64,000 nucleotides of DNA, from contig NZ_CP132542.1 in NCBI RefSeq assembly GCF_030845175.1, positions 2,143,501 to 2,207,500 of the forward strand, in the 5' to 3' direction. Positions 61,681 to 64,000 of this stretch are shown here, in pieces (positions within the stretch are counted from its first letter, which is position 1; every line of letters starts with the position of its first letter). Both the position numbers and the translations under genes were made by a program. Source of the DNA: Coralliovum pocilloporae. GTDB taxonomy: Bacteria > Pseudomonadota > Alphaproteobacteria > Rhizobiales > Cohaesibacteraceae. The notes under the pieces are model-generated. The model did not search any database and was not told the origin of the DNA. It saw nothing but the letters and a program-made list of their open reading frames with translations.

Positions 61681-62157
61681 CTATTCGGCAACCTGCAACT
61701 CAATCAGGTTCCATACCCAATAGGAATCGCGGTTGATATCAATCTCATCAGGGTGGTTGTCGCGTGGATAGACAATCCGTGCCGGACCCTTGCGGCGACG
61801 GGAAATCGGTTCGCCGTTTTCGCGTATGGCAATGATGACGTCAAACCCGGAGAACTCACTGACAGGAATGGGGACCTGGAAATTGTTGCTGGCGATGGCG
61901 GTTACTGTTTTGCCCTTTGCAACTGCTTTTGCCAGAACATCACGGACAAGAGGGCCTTCGAACTCGGCTGCTTCGGCATTCCATGTGGACGTGGTCCGGA
62001 CCTTCGTCATGCCAAGCGCTTTCAGGTCATCAAGGCTGAGCACAAGTTCCTGTTCGACATTTCCGCTGATTTTCAGGGTGAAATCATTGGCCGTGGCAAG
62101 GCCCTGTGCCGACAGCAGTGGTAACAAGCCTGCCAAGGCGGTCAATATCCAACGCAT
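61681..62157 (-). CDS. Secreted molybdopterin-binding-fold protein, probably cofactor-free
   Basis: 158 residues with a signal peptide (MRWILTALAGLLPLLSAQG). The mature protein resembles the oxidoreductase molybdopterin-binding fold (SLDDLKALGMTKVRTTSTWN, FEGPLVRDVLAKA, FDVIIAIRENGEPI), but it has no Cys at all, so the molybdenum ligand is missing and a binding or sensing role is more likely than catalysis. ATG 62157 has GGAG nine bases upstream. It lies 51 bases before the histidine kinase gene on the same strand, and its first 74 bases overlap the methyltransferase gene. Confidence 0.75.
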   Translation of the reverse strand: MRWILTALAGLLPLLSAQGLATANDFTLKISGNVEQELVLSLDDLKALGMTKVRTTSTWNAEAAEFEGPLVRDVLAKAVAKGKTVTAIASNNFQVPIPVSEFSGFDVIIAIRENGEPISRRRKGPARIVYPRDNHPDEIDINRDSYWVWNLIELQVAE

Positions 62158-62902
62158 TGTTATTATCTCCGATTGTGTGCGTTGCCGGAGAAACATGCCG
62201 TATTCCGGGGAACAACATTGCCAGGCTTTTTTCGGAATGTGCCCCCACATGGCCGTTTCTTGGAGAAAGATACCAGTTATTCGATTGCGTTGCATAGTCC
62301 GTAAGTAGGGTTGTCAGAATTATTGTGCCGCCGGGCTTGAGAAGGCGCTCAAGGATCGGGGGCAGTGCGAGCGGCTCGGCAAGATGCTCGAGAACCTCAA
62401 CGCACAGGATGCAGTCAAACCGGCGCTCCGGAACGTCAGCCCAATCGCCGAAATAGGGGTCGTATCCTTCCGCGTCATATCCGGCCCGCCGCAGCCGCTC
62501 GACCACATATCCCTCACCGCAGCCGTAATCGAGAAAGGAGCAGTCCCGGGGCAGGCAGTTCAGCAAGGCGTCTGACAGGGCCCTGCACCGGCTTCCATCT
62601 GCTGGCGGATCAGCCCTGAGATAGGCCTCATTGTAGATATGTCGTGCATAGTCCTCTGGCGTCCAGTGGTCAAAGAAGCGGGTGAACAGATATGAACAGC
62701 CGATACAGCGCCAGTAGTGAACCGGGATATCCGCTTGGGGAAACTGTGCCTCACCGGCAAAGGCATCATTGCAGGACTTTGAGAAATCACAGCTCAGATA
62801 ATGAAGCCCGGGCATGCCGCAGACCGGGCAGAGGCAATCACCTTTGCCCCGATGCGGAGCGGGGCTGTAATCTCTGGGAAACTGAGCTAAATTCTGCGCC
62901 AT
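62084..62902 (-). CDS. Class I SAM-dependent methyltransferase with zinc-ribbon N-terminus
   Basis: 272 residues. The N-terminal part has Cys pairs (CPVCG and CIGC) that probably form a zinc site. The Rossmann domain has FLDYGCGEGYVVERLRRAG, ILCVEVLEHL and LKPGGTIILTTLLT. This is the general pattern of the small-molecule or sugar methyltransferases with zinc-binding N-termini. Substrate unknown. The last 74 bases overlap the following secreted protein gene in another frame. It is divergent from the response regulator gene. Confidence 0.8.
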   Translation of the reverse strand: MAQNLAQFPRDYSPAPHRGKGDCLCPVCGMPGLHYLSCDFSKSCNDAFAGEAQFPQADIPVHYWRCIGCSYLFTRFFDHWTPEDYARHIYNEAYLRADPPADGSRCRALSDALLNCLPRDCSFLDYGCGEGYVVERLRRAGYDAEGYDPYFGDWADVPERRFDCILCVEVLEHLAEPLALPPILERLLKPGGTIILTTLLTDYATQSNNWYLSPRNGHVGAHSEKSLAMLFPGIRHVSPATHTIGDNNNALDIDRLGRLVTTAVGTGPCHGQ

Positions 62903-62997
62903 ACCATGACCATTGATTCTGACACTTTGGAAACAGGGTTGAAGATACTATATCAAATGGTGCAATTTATCGACTGGCAATCTGAAGCGGGGGCTCC

Positions 62998-63564
62998 ATG
63001 GACAAGGTTCTGGTAATCGAGGACGATCATCTTTTGCGTGGGTTTCTGACCGCTGAAGCCCATGCTCTGTTCGGTGATTGTCAGCTGAGAGCGACCGATA
63101 CACTGAGGGCTGGCCTGCAATCTCTGGAAGTGGATGATGCGGATCTGATCGTGCTCGATCTGGGACTGCCGGATTCATCAGGCCTCGACAGTATCCCCCA
63201 GGTTCGCGGCAAGTCGGCTGATGCCATTCTGATTGTTCTGACCGGCTCTTATGTGCCGCAGGATGTTGAGCTGGCTTTTGAGAAGGGGGCCAGTGCCTAT
63301 CTGCCGAAAAACGGCCTGTCGCCGGATGAACTTTCCGCTGCCATCAAAAAGGTCAAGGCCGGTGCAGCCGTGAAGGTGCAGCCGCGGGTCAATGACCAGG
63401 TGGATGTGGCTTATTCAGGGCTGACCAGAATGGAACAGAAGGTTCTCAGTCTGAAGCTGGCAGGGGAAACCAATCGAATGATTGGTGAGGCGCTCAATAT
63501 CGGCATTGAGACGGTCCGGACGCATCTGGCTAATATCAGAAGAAAGCTGCCAGATACGATTTAG
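62998..63564 (+). CDS. LuxR-type response regulator
   Basis: 188 residues: receiver domain (1-120) with acidic pocket Asp 9/10, phospho-Asp 54 in VLDLGLPD, Thr about 82 and Lys about 104, then a LuxR helix-turn-helix (about 140-185) with LTRMEQKVLSLKLAGETN and ETVRTHLANIRRKL. GGGGG four bases before the ATG. It diverges from the methyltransferase, sensor protein and kinase genes and is their most likely cognate regulator. Confidence 0.93.
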   Translation: MDKVLVIEDDHLLRGFLTAEAHALFGDCQLRATDTLRAGLQSLEVDDADLIVLDLGLPDSSGLDSIPQVRGKSADAILIVLTGSYVPQDVELAFEKGASAYLPKNGLSPDELSAAIKKVKAGAAVKVQPRVNDQVDVAYSGLTRMEQKVLSLKLAGETNRMIGEALNIGIETVRTHLANIRRKLPDTI

Positions 63565-63604
63565 CAGGACCTGGCATCGCCCGGTTAGCTTGCGCCAGGC
63601 AGAA

Positions 63605-63624
63605 GAGAGGGCTCCCGCCCTCTC
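63605..63624. terminator. Hairpin after the response regulator
   Basis: Perfect 8-bp arms GAGAGGGC / GCCCTCTC with a TCCC loop, between two convergent genes. No T-run; possible bidirectional terminator. Confidence 0.5.
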
Positions 63625-63637
63625 ACTCTGAAAGTGG

Positions 63638-64000
63638 TCAGTCAGCCCGGCTGTCGAGCATACGATCCAGATTGGCAAGCATCCGGTTCGTCGTATCCAG
63701 GTTCTGCTGCAGTGACTGACGGAGCTGCGAAAACTCTTCCCTCAGAACAGTCAGTTCATCATCTTTGCTGTTGTCGTTTGGTGAGGCACCAAGACCCACC
63801 AGCAACCAGCTCGGGCTGACATTGAGGATACCTGCCAGCATGGTCAAGCGATTGGAGCGTGGCTCGCTCCGGTCCGCTTCCCAGGACTGCAGGGTCTGTG
63901 TTTTGACGCCAAGGCGACGGGCCAGTTGTGACGTGGACAGACCAGCAATGTCACGTGCGCGGGTGATGCGACCGCCAACTGTGTTCTGAACATCATGGTT
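63638..64000 (-). CDS. XRE-family HTH protein, 5' end beyond window
   Basis: Partial gene. The part in the window encodes a Cro/CI helix-turn-helix (GGRITRARDIAGLSTSQLAR, then RLGVKTQTLQSWEADRSEP) followed by LTMLAGILNVSPSWLLVG and a C-terminal helical tail with heptad spacing (ELTVLREEFSQLRQSLQQNL). The frame is open to the window edge with no in-frame ATG, so the start lies outside. Probably a phage-repressor-like regulator; targets unknown. Confidence 0.85.
   Translation of the reverse strand, partial: NHDVQNTVGGRITRARDIAGLSTSQLARRLGVKTQTLQSWEADRSEPRSNRLTMLAGILNVSPSWLLVGLGASPNDNSKDDELTVLREEFSQLRQSLQQNLDTTNRMLANLDRMLDSRAD

Overview
The window looks like a chromosomal segment of an alphaproteobacterium. 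It is moderately GC-rich and densely coded on both strands. The assignment rests on gene content typical of that class: an RT0821/Lpp0805-type lipoprotein divergent from pdxH, an S4/FtsJ TlyA protein fused by overlap to an RlmD-like methyltransferase, two tiny DUF1127 proteins, a RibBA whose second half is degenerate, and a PCu(A)C/SCO copper-delivery pair. No tRNA, rRNA, CRISPR array, phage or plasmid module was seen. The genus cannot be told from the sequence alone.

Layout. 1-10.6 kb: fabI, two tandem DoxX-like membrane proteins, xseB, a three-gene acyl-CoA oxidation cluster (SDR, crotonase, large acyl-CoA dehydrogenase), threonylcarbamoyl-AMP synthase, YgfZ-like protein, MeaB GTPase and a polysaccharide flippase. 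10.6-21.2 kb: a PAS-GGDEF-EAL protein, ppdK, two DUF1127 genes with their own terminators, a ferric-reductase-like flavocytochrome, a DadA-like oxidase, a phosphoesterase and a CbpA-type co-chaperone. 21.2-32.9 kb: a DMT transporter, an HDAC-like deacetylase, dxs, an LpxL-like acyltransferase, a copper-delivery cluster (PCu(A)C, SCO, small membrane and secreted proteins), an MFS transporter, tlyA and an RlmD-like gene. 32.9-46 kb: one IS5-family element, a DUF3095 protein, a DMT transporter, an ArsR-permease pair, a CHASE-GGDEF-EAL protein, ribBA, aroC, a histidine phosphatase and a GAF-PAS histidine kinase. 46-64 kb: a LysE-type exporter, pdxH, a lipoprotein, tandem HAD hydrolases, DUF898/M48/DUF1499, an MBL hydrolase, tyrosine catabolism (hppD with a divergent Lrp regulator), tryptophan catabolism (kynA-GntR divergent from kynU), and a signalling locus: histidine kinase, cofactor-less molybdopterin-fold secreted protein, overlapping methyltransferase and LuxR-type response regulator. 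A partial XRE regulator runs off the right edge.

The most notable non-genic structure is a dispersed intergenic repeat of about 100 bp, present four times (26.6, 28.3, 33.8 and 44.0 kb). It has two inverted-repeat modules: a perfect 10-bp-stem hairpin, and a pair of CTTAAAGCACC-like arms. Two copies supply the 3' ends of neighbouring reading frames, one creates a false N-terminal extension, and the only insertion sequence sits at the edge of a fourth. Other points of interest are the sensor locus at 60.3-63.6 kb, the AT-rich palindrome in the kyn divergon, the ArsR-type operator, a degenerate GTP cyclohydrolase II domain, and several small genes that standard length cut-offs miss.
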